A stretch of DNA of 64,000 nt, taken from Novosphingobium sp. EMRT-2 (lineage in GTDB: Bacteria; Pseudomonadota; Alphaproteobacteria; Sphingomonadales; Sphingomonadaceae). The translations under genes and the position numbers were made by a program. The stretch lies in contig NZ_CP039699.1 in assembly GCF_005145025.1 (NCBI RefSeq), positions 62,001-126,000 of the forward strand, given 5' to 3'. This document shows positions 1-8,270 of this stretch, one piece after another. The notes under the pieces are model-generated. The model was not told the DNA's origin. It was given only the letters and a program-made list of their open reading frames with translations, and did not search any database. How positions within the stretch are numbered: position 1 is the stretch's first letter; each line of letters starts with the position of its first letter.

Positions 1-979
1 CGGGCAGCGCGCCACGGTCGAACGCGCGGCCGATGATCGACCGAAAGATTGGTCCGATCGAGCCCGGGTGCAGCGCCACGGCGCCGATGTCATACTCGAC
101 CCGCGCCTTCACAGCGGGCTTGGACAGCGTCTTGCGCAGATCCCAGGTCTCCCGGCCCGAGATGCTGTCGATCGAACGACCCTTCACAGCCGCCCGCGCT
201 TTGTAGCGCCGTACCTGCACCCGCCGGAACAACGGCCCCGCGTCGATCCCAGCGGCCTCTCTCCACGCCGCGACAGCCCGCACAGAGCGGGGCGACAAAT
301 AGGCTGTGGCTCCCTCGCCCTCCTGATCGCCTTTGCTTCGCGCGATGGCGAGGAGGCGCGCTTCGGGATCAAGCGCCTCGAGAATGTCATTGATGCTGAT
401 TGCGACGAGCTCCGATGCACGGAGCCCCGTGTCATAGGCCACCGACAACAGGGCTCGGTCCCGCAAGCCTGGCAGATCGCCCGCGCACGCCTCCAGCAAA
501 GCTCGCACATTCAGTCCGCGAGGACTGTCGCGCTCCACGTCTCGCACTGGCCCCTTGAAGCGCAAGGGACGCGCCTGAGCCTGCGCGGTGCCCTTCTCGC
601 GCCGGATCGCGCGTAGCCGCAGCTTCACGAGATCAGCCTGGGTGGGATCCTTGAGATCAAGCAGCTGATGGATCTTGGCGATCGACGCCTTGTAGCGGCC
701 AAGCGAGGCGGGCTTGGCCCCCTGCCCTGCCCGCGCGTCGAGATAGTCGGCGACGATCTCGGGCGTGGCCGGCAGTGCAATCCGGTTGTTGCGCCGACAC
801 CACGCATCGAACGCCTCGACGTCGGACTTGAGCGCACGGATGCTGTGGGGCGATGAAGCGGCCTGATAGGCGGCGATCAGGCCCTCGTTGACGGTGATGC
901 GCTCGCCGGCGCGCATCTGCACGATCGTCCACGCAAGGTCGGCCGGCGCCCTGATGTCGGCTGCCAAAATTGACGTCAT
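1..979 (-). CDS. Tyrosine recombinase/integrase, C-terminus cut by window edge
   Basis: The frame stays open from an ATG at 979 to the first base of the window, giving 326 codons without the end of the gene. GGAAGG sits five bases before the ATG. An N-terminal SAM-like core-binding region (about residues 40-130) precedes the catalytic domain, where AYDTGLRASELV carries the first catalytic Arg (about R187) and ARSKGDQEGEG the beta-hairpin Lys (about K216). The HxxR box and the Tyr nucleophile lie beyond the window. It resembles the complete recombinase at 2354-3517 in domain order and motifs but is clearly a different protein. It is divergent from the amidoligase gene. It should cut and rejoin DNA at a short site; whether it is intact cannot be seen. 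Confidence 0.85.
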   Translation of the reverse strand, partial: MTSILAADIRAPADLAWTIVQMRAGERITVNEGLIAAYQAASSPHSIRALKSDVEAFDAWCRRNNRIALPATPEIVADYLDARAGQGAKPASLGRYKASIAKIHQLLDLKDPTQADLVKLRLRAIRREKGTAQAQARPLRFKGPVRDVERDSPRGLNVRALLEACAGDLPGLRDRALLSVAYDTGLRASELVAISINDILEALDPEARLLAIARSKGDQEGEGATAYLSPRSVRAVAAWREAAGIDAGPLFRRVQVRRYKARAAVKGRSIDSISGRETWDLRKTLSKPAVKARVEYDIGAVALHPGSIGPIFRSIIGRAFDRGALP

Positions 980-1071
980 CGACGCCTTCCGTGACAGGGT
1001 TCGCGTGCCATAATTGATGGCAATGCGGCACGCGCATTTACACGCCGCTGAATTGAACTACCTTCCCTGTC

Positions 1072-2322
1072 ATGTCCGCGGTCCCTTCCTGGCGTGCTGG
1101 CTTCGAATTGGAGGTCATCCTCGGTGACCTAGGCGATCCCCGTTTCGAACGAGAACTACGTGAGGGTGAGGCCATGGACGAGGCTTCGCCGACCTTCTGC
1201 CGGGCCTTCGCGTCAAAATTGCGCGAGCTGACAGGACGATCTTGGTCAGCCCCCTCCAAATCCCCGAAGCGCCCCGGCTTCTACGTTGTCCCGGAATATG
1301 GGCTGGACCCATTGAATTGGCCGGAATGCCGCCTCGCCGGCGTGGAACTGTTGACTCCTCCGTTGCCCCTCGACGAAGCTGAGGCGGTCAGAACCGAACT
1401 CTACGAGGCAATCTACGAGATCGACGGCGATTTCAATTTCTTCGCCAGTGAACACACCGATGGCTGCGGTTGGCACATCAACATTGATGCCGGTGATGGC
1501 TACCGGCTCGATCCGGACCGCTTCATCCTCGGCGTCGATGAACTGCTGCTGCTCGCGAACAACGATCGGCTGTTCAGCCGCTACACTGGCCTGCAACGCC
1601 ATGCTGTAGGCGTTCCGCTGCTGCGCCATCTGGCGCAAGATCCGGAAGGCAAGTTCCTACTCGGAACGGCCCTCGGCAATCTGCTCGATGCGAGTGCCGG
1701 ACGCGACAAAGGCTACGCCGCCAACTTCGGCAAGCTCTTGAAGGGCTATCTCGAATTGCGCCATTTCAGCGCAGAGTCGTTCTTCAACGGCCCCCATCTC
1801 ATCGAGCAACTCGAGCGCATACCCGCGGCCTTCGAGGTTTGGCCCGCCCACAGCCATCCCTTCGAGCAGGCCTTCCGCCACAAGTTCCTGCTGCTTTCGC
1901 GCTGGCTTGCCCGCATTCGCGCCAAGCTGGAGTGGAATCTGACCCACGGCCTGGTCGCCGCCGCGGGTCGCGTCCATTTCGCCGGCGAGCCGCTCGGCCA
2001 CCTGATGGCCAATGGCCTGGTCGAGCTCAATCTCTACGGGCGCGGCGAACATGAGTATGTCGCCACCATCCGCGACATCGTCCTCGCCGATATTCCCGAA
2101 GCGGTCGCCTTGCTCGCGCTCGATCTTGCCGAGCTCTACAATCTCGGCGTCCGGCAGCGTGCCAGCAGCAACAAAGCGTTTCAGCGGGCAGTGCTCCAGC
2201 TGGCCGGACAACTGAGAAAGGCGCCTGGCCTTTCGAGTTCAGCGCAGCTGGACGAGCTGGCGAAGGTCGAGACGCTGCGACGGGCGATGCATCCGCAATT
2301 CTATGCGGCAACCAAGCCATAG
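1072..2322 (+). CDS. Amidoligase family 2 (putative ATP-dependent COOH-NH2 ligase)
   Basis: The 416-residue product matches the Amidoligase_2 family, enzymes with a glutamine-synthetase-like fold predicted to form amide bonds with ATP. Seen here: GFELEV near residue 10, GVELLTPPLPLDEAEA (about residues 90-105), and DGCGWHINIDA (about residues 129-139), which corresponds to the conserved Cys-Gly-x-His-x-x-x-Asp box. The family often sits beside a gamma-glutamyl cyclotransferase or glutamine amidotransferase gene. None is present here; the neighbours are two integrases facing away or toward it. The ATG lacks a clear ribosome site. The gene ends 31 bases before the convergent recombinase gene. 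The substrate is unknown. Confidence 0.78.
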   Translation: MSAVPSWRAGFELEVILGDLGDPRFERELREGEAMDEASPTFCRAFASKLRELTGRSWSAPSKSPKRPGFYVVPEYGLDPLNWPECRLAGVELLTPPLPLDEAEAVRTELYEAIYEIDGDFNFFASEHTDGCGWHINIDAGDGYRLDPDRFILGVDELLLLANNDRLFSRYTGLQRHAVGVPLLRHLAQDPEGKFLLGTALGNLLDASAGRDKGYAANFGKLLKGYLELRHFSAESFFNGPHLIEQLERIPAAFEVWPAHSHPFEQAFRHKFLLLSRWLARIRAKLEWNLTHGLVAAAGRVHFAGEPLGHLMANGLVELNLYGRGEHEYVATIRDIVLADIPEAVALLALDLAELYNLGVRQRASSNKAFQRAVLQLAGQLRKAPGLSSSAQLDELAKVETLRRAMHPQFYAATKP

Positions 2323-2353
2323 AGCTACCCGCCCTCCCCTGTAGGCAAGTGTC

Positions 2354-3517
2354 CTACGCGGCCGTTCCTCCGTCGCTGTCGCGCAAGCGTCCCAGCACCC
2401 GTGCCGCCGCATTGTTACCCACGGCCAGTTCGCGCGCATAGCGTAGCGCGGTGGTTGGCGACGACCAGCGCAGGGCGAGGGCAATTCCAGACCCATCCTC
2501 ACCCGCCGCGAACAGATCCTGGGTCAGCCCGACCCGGAACGAATGGGCGCTCAAGGCCCGAACGGTGTCGCCTTCCATCCCGGGCTCAAGCTCGACATGG
2601 CCGAGATCGATCGCCTCGAGCACCCGGCGGCGCAGGATCGCGACCACACCCTGGCGGGTGAGCGGCTTGGCGCCAATGTAGTGCCGCACGACCCGCTGTC
2701 CGGCAGGATCTGGCGGACTGGTCAGCACATTGATCCGACGAAACACCGGGCCTTCGCTGAGGCCACTTGCCAGCAACCAGGCCGACAGACGCGCCATGGT
2801 GTCACCCGACAGCCAGGCCAGAGCCCCCTCCCCCAGCTGGTCTGTCTTGGAATGCCCGATCTCGAGCCGGCCGCTGCTGTCACCCGCCTGCCGCAGATCG
2901 GCAACCTCGGTGCCCACCAATTCCGAGACCCTGAGACCCGCGTCATAGGCCAGGCTGATCAGCGCCGCATCCCGCAGACCAATGATGTCGGTGCCGCAGG
3001 ACGCGAGCAGCGCTTTTACCGTCACCCCCTCGGGAGCCCCCTGCCCTTCGGCCATGGCTTCGCCAAGCCGCAGCGGCGCGGCCTGACGCTGGCGTTGCCG
3101 CTTGTCACGGCGGATCCCTTTCAGGGTATCGCGCACCATCCCGGCCTGCGTTGCCAGCGGCTCTTTCTCGCCAAACCCCAGCATGCGATGAACTCGGGCA
3201 ATGCTGGCGATCCGCCGCGCGAGCGTCGCGGGCCTGGCAGGAGCGCGCGTGTCCGAACCCTTCGCCAGCCAGCGCAGGTAGTGGACGAGCGTTTCCGGCT
3301 CGGCGGGAACCGCAGTGGCAACCGGCCGGCGCGACTTGCACCAGGCGAGGAAGCACTTGAGGTCTGCGGTGATCGCGGCCTTGGTCGCTGGCGCCATCGC
3401 CGTGACCGCCGCCTCGAAGGCGACCGAACGGGCGCCGCGTGCGTCGATCAGCGGCGCGTAGCGGCGCAAGACCAGCTCGACCGAAGACGGGAACGGTTGA
3501 TCAGCTGCGGCGAGCAT
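2354..3517 (-). CDS. Tyrosine recombinase/integrase, complete
   Basis: A 387-residue site-specific recombinase with all catalytic residues visible: R196 in AYDAGLRVSELV, K224 in GHSKTDQ, H325 and R328 in SAHSFRVG, W351 in ALRWSSP, and the nucleophile Y360 in LRYAREL. The N-terminal half (about 40-140) is the SAM-like DNA-binding domain. It should form a transient 3'-phosphotyrosyl link and exchange strands at a target site. The ATG at 3517 is followed upstream by two inverted repeats (3555-3604) that could be its binding site or a regulatory element. It converges on the amidoligase gene. Two distinct recombinases within 3.5 kb suggest successive insertions or a multi-recombinase element. Confidence 0.92.
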   Translation of the reverse strand: MLAAADQPFPSSVELVLRRYAPLIDARGARSVAFEAAVTAMAPATKAAITADLKCFLAWCKSRRPVATAVPAEPETLVHYLRWLAKGSDTRAPARPATLARRIASIARVHRMLGFGEKEPLATQAGMVRDTLKGIRRDKRQRQRQAAPLRLGEAMAEGQGAPEGVTVKALLASCGTDIIGLRDAALISLAYDAGLRVSELVGTEVADLRQAGDSSGRLEIGHSKTDQLGEGALAWLSGDTMARLSAWLLASGLSEGPVFRRINVLTSPPDPAGQRVVRHYIGAKPLTRQGVVAILRRRVLEAIDLGHVELEPGMEGDTVRALSAHSFRVGLTQDLFAAGEDGSGIALALRWSSPTTALRYARELAVGNNAAARVLGRLRDSDGGTAA

Positions 3518-3554
3518 CGTTGTTTCCGGCGGATTTCACCGAACCTTTTTGGGC

Positions 3555-3604
3555 AAAATCGGTCCTTTCGGCAACACCGATTTTACCATAATATCAGATT
3601 ATGG
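3555..3604. repeat. Two inverted repeats upstream of the tyrosine recombinase gene
   Basis: AAAATCGGT at 3555-3563 and ACCGATTTT at 3576-3584 form a perfect 9-bp inverted repeat with a 12-base spacer. Directly after it, CCATAAT (3586-3592) and ATTATGG (3598-3604) form a perfect 7-bp repeat with a 5-base spacer. They lie between the divergent genes starting at 3517 (minus) and 3730 (plus). Core-type recombinase sites, operators and promoters are all possible roles. Confidence 0.6.
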
Positions 3605-3729
3605 AAATTCCGCGATTCTGACAGTCGGACAGATAGGATACCAAACTGCACATTAGGTAAACTTTGTGATTGACCCAGATTCCCGGCGCAGGTAGCCAGT
3701 TCGGAACAGCAGGCAGGAGGGTCATTCGC

Positions 3730-4698
3730 TTGAACAGCGCGATCGACGCCGGTCCCATCGCCTTCCGTATCGGCCAGATCGATGCGCTGGCCAAGTGCCT
3801 GCTCGCCTCGCATGCCTTCTATTCCCCGGAAATGCGCGCTTCGCTGGCGCTCCACTGGCTCTCGCGCGCCTGGGAGCAATACCGCCAGGACCGGGGGATC
3901 ACCCTCGGGACCTCGCTGATCGGCGCCGAATGCGCCGCCGAGCGCAATGCATTCCTCACCCTGCTCGAACGCGCCCTGTGCCCCCGCGAAAAGCCGCTCA
4001 CCCAAGCGATCCGGACGGTGCGCAAAATCGCCATCCGACCGATGGCCAGCGAGGCCGCCGACGCCGAGGCCATCGCCGCCGCGAGCACGGACGACCTCGA
4101 TGCGGTGCTCGAAGCGCTCGGTCAAACCAAGCTGCCGCAGGCCCCGCTTGAACGGCTGCTCGCGCTCGTCGACCGGTTCCGCTATTCGAGCGGCGATGAG
4201 CGCGATGCCCTGTCGGCCACCGCCCGCACGCCGTGCTGGGCGATCAACCTGGCGGCTGTGGCGCTTGGGTCAGCCTTCCGGCTGAGCGAAAGCCCCCTGC
4301 CCTTCGTCGGCGTCGTCCAGCGCCGGCTGTTCCGCGCCGATCGTGACGCTGGCGAACGGCGCAGCGACGGCCGCGAAAGCCTGCTTGCCGCGCTCCACGG
4401 CACCGCCTGTGATGTGGCCCGCCCGCCGCGTGCGGCCGAGATTTTCGCGCGCGAGTTTCCGAGCCAGCGTTCGAACTCACGGCTTTACCTCGCCTGGATG
4501 CTGCTGTTCGGGCTTGGCGGACTGACCCCCGCGCAGCTCGCCCGTGCGCTCCCCGCCACCAAGGCGGGCGCCGCCAAGCTGCTGCGGCACCTCGAAGCCC
4601 GGCATCTGGCCCAAGCCCAGGGTCCCTTTGCGCCCTTTGTCTGCGCCATCACGATTCCCATGGCCCTGCCCGATTGGCGGCATGAGACGGTCTCCTAG
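3730..4698 (+). CDS. Hypothetical protein with putative C-terminal winged-helix domain
   Basis: The start is taken as TTG at 3730 because AGGAGG (3715-3720) lies nine bases before it; the frame is open further upstream to another TTG at 3670. The product is 322 residues. The body is helical and rich in Ala, Leu and Arg. The last ~70 residues (MLLFGLGGLTPAQLARALPA followed by TKAGAAKLLRHLEARHL) look like a helix-turn-helix or winged helix. No enzyme motif is visible. Its stop shares a CTAG palindrome with the stop of tniQ, so the two genes converge with overlapping stops. Together with the gene at 8238 it brackets the tniABQ operon, which suggests a role tied to that element, perhaps as regulator or accessory DNA-binding protein. 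This is inference. Confidence 0.6.
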   Translation: MNSAIDAGPIAFRIGQIDALAKCLLASHAFYSPEMRASLALHWLSRAWEQYRQDRGITLGTSLIGAECAAERNAFLTLLERALCPREKPLTQAIRTVRKIAIRPMASEAADAEAIAAASTDDLDAVLEALGQTKLPQAPLERLLALVDRFRYSSGDERDALSATARTPCWAINLAAVALGSAFRLSESPLPFVGVVQRRLFRADRDAGERRSDGRESLLAALHGTACDVARPPRAAEIFAREFPSQRSNSRLYLAWMLLFGLGGLTPAQLARALPATKAGAAKLLRHLEARHLAQAQGPFAPFVCAITIPMALPDWRHETVS

Positions 4699-5636
4699 GC
4701 GGCCTGGAGCACCTCTTCCCGACCTTGCCGGGCCCGCAGCGCACCATAGGCGCAGAGCAGGCTCAGCAAGTCAGGAGCGATCCAGTGCGAGCGCGGCGTG
4801 GCTTTGAAGGGGGCCTGCAGGCGATATGGCGGTTTCTGATCGGCCAGCCTGCCGCCGCCGGGCGTGGGCCGCTCGGGCAGAGCTTGCGACATCAGGGCCT
4901 CGAAACGCCGCGCGGCGGCATCGCGCCGACCATGCGCCAGGGCCAGCATGGCGATGCGAGCCGCTGAGAAATGGTACACATTCGCGGCGAACCGGTCCCG
5001 GTAGGCAGGGTCGATGGCCCGGTGCCTCTGCCATTCCGACTGCCGGACCAACTGGGCAAGAGCCGCGGAATTGCGCCGGATTGTCTTCTGCGATGGCCTC
5101 GCCACCGCAAGCGAGCGTTCGGCCAGAACCACCAAGCGCACCAATTGCGCCAACGCTAGCCGACCGCCCGGTTCGCCTGGCACTTTGCCCATATCGCTCA
5201 GTGGCAGGCCGTGCTCCTGGCACCGCCAGCTCGCCCGCAGGATCCATTCGCGCCGGATGAATTCGGGCTTTCCCGCCCGCCGCGCCTCGTACCAGCACCG
5301 TGCACAGGCATAGTGGCGCAATCCGCGCGGCAGCAGAGCGCTTGCCTCGCAAGCCAGAAATGTCGCCGAAATCCGCTCCTTCTCGCATTGCACCGCCCAA
5401 GCAAGCCGCTCGACCAGGCCATCAAAGGCCTCGTGCCACGCCGCGTCGAGGCCGCGGCTGCCGCGTGCCAGGTCCTGTCCGGCCAGCGCCGGTTCAATGC
5501 CGAGATGGCGGAAAAGCACGCTTCGGCTCAATTCATGCGCACTTCCGACCCGATCGATCCACGAATCGAAGCACTCGTCCGCGAGCGGGCGCACGCGGAA
5601 TGCGAGCGGTTCCGGCTCGAGCCCGAGGGCGATCAC
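4695..5636 (-). CDS. tniQ: TniQ-family transposition protein
   Basis: The product (313 residues) starts at GTG 5636, which overlaps the tniB stop as GTGA; a longer frame to 5732 would overlap tniB by 100 bases and adds only low-complexity residues. FRVRPLADECFDSWIDRVG near the N-terminus is the TniQ signature. A zinc-finger-like region follows, with YACARCWYEA and SWRCQEHGLPL giving Cys-x2-Cys and Cys-x2-His ligands. TniQ/TnsD-type proteins take part in target selection or in assembling the TniA-TniB transposition complex. It is the last gene of tniA-tniB-tniQ and ends inside a palindromic CTAG shared with the convergent gene. Confidence 0.87.
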   Translation of the reverse strand: MIALGLEPEPLAFRVRPLADECFDSWIDRVGSAHELSRSVLFRHLGIEPALAGQDLARGSRGLDAAWHEAFDGLVERLAWAVQCEKERISATFLACEASALLPRGLRHYACARCWYEARRAGKPEFIRREWILRASWRCQEHGLPLSDMGKVPGEPGGRLALAQLVRLVVLAERSLAVARPSQKTIRRNSAALAQLVRQSEWQRHRAIDPAYRDRFAANVYHFSAARIAMLALAHGRRDAAARRFEALMSQALPERPTPGGGRLADQKPPYRLQAPFKATPRSHWIAPDLLSLLCAYGALRARQGREEVLQAA

Positions 5637-6448
5637 CGCGACGGATGGTTCGGCAGCAGACCCGCCGCCTCGCGGATATCGGCGAACTCCACGCGTTCGC
5701 GGCCATGGCGGCGGGCGACCTTCTGCCCCCAATGCAGCAACCGCTTGAAATTGCCGGTAACCCCGAGGCTGTGACGCCAGAGAAATTCGGCGATTTCGGG
5801 CTCGGCGAGCCGCTCAGGCTCGATCAGCTGCATCCCCTGCCCCAGAACCCGGATCAGGCGCTGCGACGGCTCTCCCGGCGGCCAGGGATTGAGCCGCACG
5901 ATGATCGAGCGATAAGCCAGTTCGACATCCTCGGCAAAGATGTCCGCCGCGACGTCGAGCCCCGCCACCACCATCGGCACATTGCCTTCGCTCATCAGGA
6001 AGCGGAAGGCGTCGAGCGTATCGCGCCGCGCCCTTCCGCCAGCGGTGAGGATCGCATGGACATTGTCGATCCCCACAAGCCGCGTCCTTTGGCGGCGCAA
6101 CAGCTCGACGACCTTGAGATCGGCGATCCGGTGCGTCTTGCCGGTAATCGGCCAGCCCTGCTTCCACAGCAGCGTCAGGTTGATCTTGAGCGCGGTCGAA
6201 CCCGAAGGGATCACCGTGCGCAGCATCGGTTCGTAACGCGCCTCGCCCCATTCCTCGGGTTCGGGAAAGTCGAGCGCAATCCGGCGCTGGGTCTCACGCA
6301 GGATCGAGGTCTTGCCCATACCCGACTGGCCGACCAGCAGGACGCAGGGTGGCCGCTCGTCGGGCTCGTCATGCGCCAGCTCGACAAGCGTCTCGACCGC
6401 GCGGCGCGCTTCCTCGAAATCGATCCAGAAGGCCGAATGTACGCTCAT
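5633..6448 (-). CDS. tniB: TniB-family AAA ATPase (transposition regulator)
   Basis: A 271-residue AAA+ ATPase of the TniB/TnsC group. LLVGQSGMGKTSILRE is the Walker A loop (about residues 39-54), and RLVGIDNVHAIL the Walker B strand, with Asn where many AAA proteins have Glu. TniB binds ATP and target DNA and activates the TniA transposase. The ATG at 6448 overlaps the tniA stop (ATGA), so translation is probably coupled; a GTG nine bases upstream is the alternative. The stop overlaps the tniQ start. Order and spacing are those of Tn5053/Tn402-like modules. Confidence 0.9.
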   Translation of the reverse strand: MSVHSAFWIDFEEARRAVETLVELAHDEPDERPPCVLLVGQSGMGKTSILRETQRRIALDFPEPEEWGEARYEPMLRTVIPSGSTALKINLTLLWKQGWPITGKTHRIADLKVVELLRRQRTRLVGIDNVHAILTAGGRARRDTLDAFRFLMSEGNVPMVVAGLDVAADIFAEDVELAYRSIIVRLNPWPPGEPSQRLIRVLGQGMQLIEPERLAEPEIAEFLWRHSLGVTGNFKRLLHWGQKVARRHGRERVEFADIREAAGLLPNHPSR

Positions 6449-8115
6449 TTGCGCCACTTGAGCCAGTCATCCTGCGGCAGATCGGCTGCCGGGACCCAGC
6501 GAACCTCGGACCACTCGATCCGGCCTTTCGCTTGGGGCGAGTGCGATACCCCTTCCCGCTCCCGGCGCTTGCGTTCCTGCCGACTGCTGGCCGTGCGATG
6601 GCGGGCCGCGAGAACTTCGCGCCGCGCAGCCTCGATATAGCGCGCGGTCGCCGCCTGCGCGCCGTCAGCCTGGAACGCTGCCCCTTCGCGCCGCAGGCGT
6701 TGTCGTTCGGCTTCCCATTCGGGCTCGCTGACGTCGGGATAGTGGCCAACTGCCGGAAGGGTGACGAACTGGCCGTCGATCTCAGCGTAGACCTCCTGCA
6801 AGGTGCGCTCGTCGTGGTGCACGGCGATCTGCTGACCGATCCAGGGCGCAAGCACCGGATGCCAATAGCGGCGATGTAGGATCTGCACGCCATAAGCCTG
6901 CACTGTCCGCTGCCGCGCAGGCAGGAATTGACGGGTGAGATGCTCGACATCGAGGCAGGCCGGAAGTAGCGGAAGATGGCCCGAAACCGCCATTTTCCAG
7001 GCCTGCGCGGGGCATTGTCCCCCCAGCCCCTTGTGCGGCGCGTTGTGATAGATGGCGATCTGCAACAGCAGCCAGCGCTCGAACTCCGCCAGGGTCATCG
7101 CCGCCGCCATGCCGGCATCGTAGCCGTCACGCTGGGTCACATTTCCGCCGGTCGCACCCGGCAGCAGCCGCATCCTGCCAACCAATGTGCCGATCAGCCG
7201 CTCGATGTGCCCGCCAAAGTGCGCCGGACCACGCGGCCGGATATCGGGATCGATGCCATTGGCTAGGCAGGCACGCCTGAAGCTATCCGCCCGGTGCGGA
7301 GCGGCATGGTCGGCATGTAGACGGCGAAATTGCCCGTGCATCGGGTAGGAAACATCGACGCCCAGTTCCTCAAGCAGCGGTTCCTTGGGTAACAAGGCAT
7401 TGGCCACCGCCCGGCCGCAGCGGAAGATTGAAGGGTCCCCAAAACTCACATAAAAGCCCAGAATACTGCGGGTCCAGACCTCCACCAACAGCGTAATCCA
7501 CGGGCGGGCGAGTTCCTCGCGATGCGTGCTATCGACCAGAATCACGTCGGCGCGGGTGTGATCCATCTGGACCAGATCGAGCAGGCCGTCGCTGCGGTAT
7601 TCTCCCGGATGCGGTTCGTGGGCGCTGCGTTGCTTCGAGCCCATGCTCGATTTTGCCCGCTGCGGCTCCGAAATCTCCCCGATCAGGCGGATCAGGGTGC
7701 GCTCGCTCGGGACCTCGTCCGGTGAGAAGCGGAACTCCCCATCCTCCGCAAGCAGCAATCCGTGGATTTCGCGGGCCGCCAAGGCCGCCGTTGGCGGCGG
7801 CTTTGCCAGGAATATCTCATGGGTGAGCCGCTCGATTGCCGCTTTTACCGGCGCGGCGATGCGGTGGCTGCCAATCTGGGGGCCGCGCGGTGTCGGAGCG
7901 AGGCTAGCGGCCACCGGGTTTGCGCGGAATCTTGCCGCCAACCGGCGTACCTGGCGCGCGCTGAGGCCTGTCGCAGCTGAAACTTCGGCTATGACCCGTG
8001 CGGATATCGATCCATCGAGTGGAACATGGTGCCTGAAGATCGGATATAGCTCGGCACCGGTCGCCAGCGCCTCGGTTGAGATGGCCTTCGCCGGCTGCGG
8101 CTTCCGCTCGATCAC
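6445..8115 (-). CDS. tniA: TniA-family DDE transposase
   Basis: The 556-residue product is a Mu/Tn7-type integrase-core transposase. The DDE triad is D185 (LVQMDHTRAD), D269 (RLHADHAAPH) and E305 (FGGHIERLIG), with 35 residues between the second D and E. An N-terminal helix-turn-helix (about residues 45-65, ATGLSARQVRRLAARFRA) would bind element ends, and a C-terminal beta-barrel region follows the core. It starts at GTG 8115, preceded by AGGGGAGGG. It heads tniA-tniB-tniQ with both downstream junctions overlapping. Just upstream lie repeated TGCCAG boxes that could be end-binding sites. The usual resolvase gene of Tn5053-type elements is not visible. Confidence 0.92.
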   Translation of the reverse strand: MIERKPQPAKAISTEALATGAELYPIFRHHVPLDGSISARVIAEVSAATGLSARQVRRLAARFRANPVAASLAPTPRGPQIGSHRIAAPVKAAIERLTHEIFLAKPPPTAALAAREIHGLLLAEDGEFRFSPDEVPSERTLIRLIGEISEPQRAKSSMGSKQRSAHEPHPGEYRSDGLLDLVQMDHTRADVILVDSTHREELARPWITLLVEVWTRSILGFYVSFGDPSIFRCGRAVANALLPKEPLLEELGVDVSYPMHGQFRRLHADHAAPHRADSFRRACLANGIDPDIRPRGPAHFGGHIERLIGTLVGRMRLLPGATGGNVTQRDGYDAGMAAAMTLAEFERWLLLQIAIYHNAPHKGLGGQCPAQAWKMAVSGHLPLLPACLDVEHLTRQFLPARQRTVQAYGVQILHRRYWHPVLAPWIGQQIAVHHDERTLQEVYAEIDGQFVTLPAVGHYPDVSEPEWEAERQRLRREGAAFQADGAQAATARYIEAARREVLAARHRTASSRQERKRREREGVSHSPQAKGRIEWSEVRWVPAADLPQDDWLKWRK

Positions 8116-8156
8116 CCGCCCTCCCCTGGCCGGAAATCGACCCGTTCGATGACATC

Positions 8157-8270
8157 AATTCTGGCAGAGCGCCCGACATGGTTTTCCGGCCTGCCAGAAT
8201 TAATGCTCCCGGAGTCGCACTAATGCATTGATATTGAGTGCATAAATTCGGTTGCCAGAAACTTTGGCAG
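8157..8270. repeat. Four TGCCAG/CTGGCA boxes upstream of tniA
   Basis: AATTCTGGCAG (8157-8167) and CTGCCAGAATT (8191-8201) are perfect 11-bp inverted copies. Two more related boxes follow, TTGCCAGAA (8252-8260) and TTTGGCAG (8263-8270), again in opposite orientation. They fill the space between the tniA start and the divergent gene at 8238 and overlap the first codons assigned to that gene. Arrays of short repeats are the expected form of TniA/TnsB-type end sites, but an operator for the divergent promoters is equally possible. Confidence 0.6.
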
